From NCBI GenBank assembly GCA_900299205.1, contig OMIW01000153.1, positions 1 through 8,541 of the forward strand: 8,541 nt of DNA, read 5' to 3'. Under the pieces are notes generated by a model that had not been told where the DNA came from, ran no database searches, and saw only the letters and a list, made by a program, of their open reading frames with translations. Each line of letters opens with the position of its first letter. The stretch's first letter is position 1. The position numbers were made by a program, and so were the translations under genes. Positions 6,953-8,541 of the stretch are shown here, one piece after another. This DNA comes from Pseudomonadota bacterium (GTDB lineage Bacteria; Bdellovibrionota_C; UBA2361; OMIW01).

Positions 6953-8161
6953 ATGAAACTGCGAGAAACGACCCGAATCTCCCTCTCCGCGCTTCTCGCC
7001 AATCGCTCCCGGACTGCCCTCACGATGCTCGGACTCATCATCGGGGTGGCGGCTGTTATCATGCTGGTATCAATCGGGAATGGGGTGCGGAAATTCGTCA
7101 TGAACGAATTTGAGTCACTCGGGAGTAATTTGATTATTATTCAACCGGGCAAGAGCGATCGACGCTCACACTTCGCCCCTCCCATCGCATTAAGTAACAA
7201 CCGCATGACGCTTGAGGATATTCGTGCCATCGAGCGACGTTCGATAAACATCAATGCAGTCTCAGGAGTTGTTATCGGCAACGCCGTGATATCCCATCTT
7301 GATGCGGCCCACAATGCCATGGTTTTCGGGGCCAATGAGCAGTTCCTCAAGATCATAACGCTCGATATTAAATACGGTGGCTACTTCTCTCGCGAGGAGG
7401 ATGACTTTGGTCGACGGGTTGCTGTCATCGGCAAAAAAGTCGCAGACAGCCTTTTTGGTGACGACTATGCCGTCGGCCGCGTCATCGGGGTCAACGAGCA
7501 CCGATATCGGGTCATCGGCATCCTTGGTGCTACCGGTCACAAGGTGGGACTCGACGTTGACAACCTTATTCTCGTTCCGACTCGGGCCGCGCTTCGTCTC
7601 TTTAACACCGATCGACTTTTTGGAATCCGTGCCACCGCTCGCACCCGCTCAAGCGTTGATGACGCAGTCGCTGAGATCTCCGATATCCTTAGGGAGCGCA
7701 ACAACGGCGAAGATGATTTCACCGTCATAACGCAGGGCGCACTGATGGCAAGTATCGAAAATATTTTGTCAATGCTGACGTACGTGCTCGGGGGAATTGC
7801 TGCGATCTCAATGCTTGTTGGTGGCATCGGCATCATGAACATCATGTTCGTCACCGTCACTGAGCGAATTGCCGAGATTGGGTTGAGACGGGCAGTAGGC
7901 GCGACTAAACGAGATATTGTAGGTCAGTTCCTCCTCGAAGCTGTCATGCTTTCGGTGCTGGGGGGATGCGTTGGTGTCGGCCTTGCCTCTGGGGTCGGAT
8001 GGGGGGTCTCATCCTTCTTTAAACGGTTCGATCTAACCCCCCCATGGTGGATTATTGCCCCAGCATTCGGGACATCACTCCTCATCGGGGTTATATTCGG
8101 AGTGCTTCCCGCCATTCGCGCTGCCCGGATAGAGCCACTCGAAGCACTCCGTCATGAATAG
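6953..8161 (+). CDS. ABC transporter permease, MacB/FtsX family
   Basis: This 402-residue inner-membrane subunit has the standard type VII ABC layout. A first transmembrane helix (about 23-41, LTMLGLIIGVAAVIMLVSI) follows the N-terminal amphipathic segment. A large periplasmic MacB_PCD domain (about 45-270) contains the ISREEDDFGRRVAVIG-type core. Three C-terminal helices lie at about 275-302, 326-354 and 365-386. The coupling segment TERIAEIGLRRAVGATKRDI (303-322) and the closing PAIRAARIEPLEALRHE are highly typical of MacB-like permeases. Such transporters do not move substrate through the membrane but drive periplasmic extrusion by mechanotransmission, together with the adaptor and a TolC-like channel. 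No channel gene is in the window. MacB relatives export macrolides, peptides, siderophores or lipoproteins, and nothing here decides which. The length matches stand-alone permeases, and no key part is missing. Confidence 0.94.
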   Translation: MKLRETTRISLSALLANRSRTALTMLGLIIGVAAVIMLVSIGNGVRKFVMNEFESLGSNLIIIQPGKSDRRSHFAPPIALSNNRMTLEDIRAIERRSININAVSGVVIGNAVISHLDAAHNAMVFGANEQFLKIITLDIKYGGYFSREEDDFGRRVAVIGKKVADSLFGDDYAVGRVIGVNEHRYRVIGILGATGHKVGLDVDNLILVPTRAALRLFNTDRLFGIRATARTRSSVDDAVAEISDILRERNNGEDDFTVITQGALMASIENILSMLTYVLGGIAAISMLVGGIGIMNIMFVTVTERIAEIGLRRAVGATKRDIVGQFLLEAVMLSVLGGCVGVGLASGVGWGVSSFFKRFDLTPPWWIIAPAFGTSLLIGVIFGVLPAIRAARIEPLEALRHE

Positions 8162-8183
8162 TCAAACATACCTTTTTCCCCTC

Positions 8184-8519
8184 TCAAGGCTGTCTGCAAA
8201 AAACTTGTGCAGTGCGACGTATTTTTTGAAGTGAGCAGGGCAACGAGGCGAGCCTCTGCACCTCATCAATTAATACGGACAAAACTGCCGACCCCTTACA
8301 GCGGGAAAGCCTACTCTCAACCTCTCGGATGAGCTGCGCGGGCTCAGTGAGCAATCTCTTGAACTCGGTTGGATCGAGAAGATCGTACGTTAACGAATCA
8401 GGTTGGGACGCCACCCACTCCTGAGAAAGCTGCGTTTCCCCCAACCCTCGCGCCCCCGAAAGGAGCCCCGAGGATGTTTTGCCTAATACTTTTGATAGGT
8501 TAACTTGTCGCGGAATCAT
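8184..8519 (-). pseudogene. Truncated AAA_14/DUF4143-type ATPase, probable pseudogene
   Basis: The 111-codon frame begins MIPRQVNLSKVLGKTSS, continues with SLTYDLLDPTEFKRLLTEP (42-60) and has a Walker B-like SVLIDEVQRLASLP (81-94). This is the N-terminal pattern of the AAA_14/DUF4143 ATPases (COG1373), usually about 370-420 residues. After Leu-Pro94 the resemblance stops, and the rest of the ATPase and the whole DUF4143 domain are missing. The frame ends 22 nt from the permease stop. The Walker A region reads GARGLGET (22-29) where the family has G-P-R-x-T-G-K-S/T, so the essential lysine is Glu28. Two independent kinds of damage suggest a dead gene remnant. The ATG at 8517-8519 matches the usual family start, with no clear Shine-Dalgarno. 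A surviving short protein cannot be excluded. Confidence 0.65.
8194..8227 (+). terminator. Weak terminator candidate after the exporter operon
   Basis: CTGCA (8194-8198) and TGCAG (8208-8212) make a 5-bp stem with a 9-nt loop, followed 9 nt later by six T (8222-8227). The stem is short and the T-run too distant for a convincing intrinsic terminator. The bases also belong to the broken ATPase frame on the other strand. Confidence 0.15.
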
Positions 8520-8541
8520 ACTTCGGATTTTCTAGGAAAAC

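Overview
The window looks like chromosomal DNA of a diderm (Gram-negative) bacterium, with GC a little above one half judged by eye. The main clues are a full-length fused PurL of the long type known from beta/gammaproteobacteria and some other diderm lineages, and a lipoprotein adaptor of the MacA/AcrA type, which implies an outer membrane. I cannot name the genus. No RNA gene, CRISPR array or intact mobile element was found.

Layout. Positions 1-238 are the downstream flank of purL and hold no gene that can be called with confidence. Most of the left half (239-4132, minus strand) is purL, encoding phosphoribosylformylglycinamidine synthase, step 4 of de novo purine synthesis. A gene-free divergent region follows (4133-4710). 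It is rich in symmetry: a roughly 160-bp imperfect inverted repeat just upstream of purL, a degenerate third copy of part of it, and a separate 24-bp dyad. On the plus strand come a small tautomerase of the 5-carboxymethyl-2-hydroxymuconate isomerase family (4711-5061), then, after 156 bases, a three-gene export operon (5218-8161): a lipoprotein periplasmic adaptor, an ABC ATPase and a MacB/FtsX-type permease. The right end (8184-8519, minus strand) is the decayed 5' part of an AAA_14/DUF4143-type ATPase gene, convergent with the permease.

How the genes work together. The adaptor, ATPase and permease are translationally linked (13-nt overlap, then a 29-nt gap with a strong Shine-Dalgarno). 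They should form a MacAB-like tripartite exporter whose MacB is split into two polypeptides. The outer-membrane channel is not in the window. purL and the tautomerase are transcribed away from each other and have no obvious metabolic link. The substrate of the exporter cannot be read from the sequence.

No clearly new system is present. The least explained parts are the large inverted repeat and dyad between purL and the tautomerase gene, the pyrimidine-rich leader without a Shine-Dalgarno in front of the tautomerase, and the broken ATPase gene whose Walker A lysine is replaced by glutamate.
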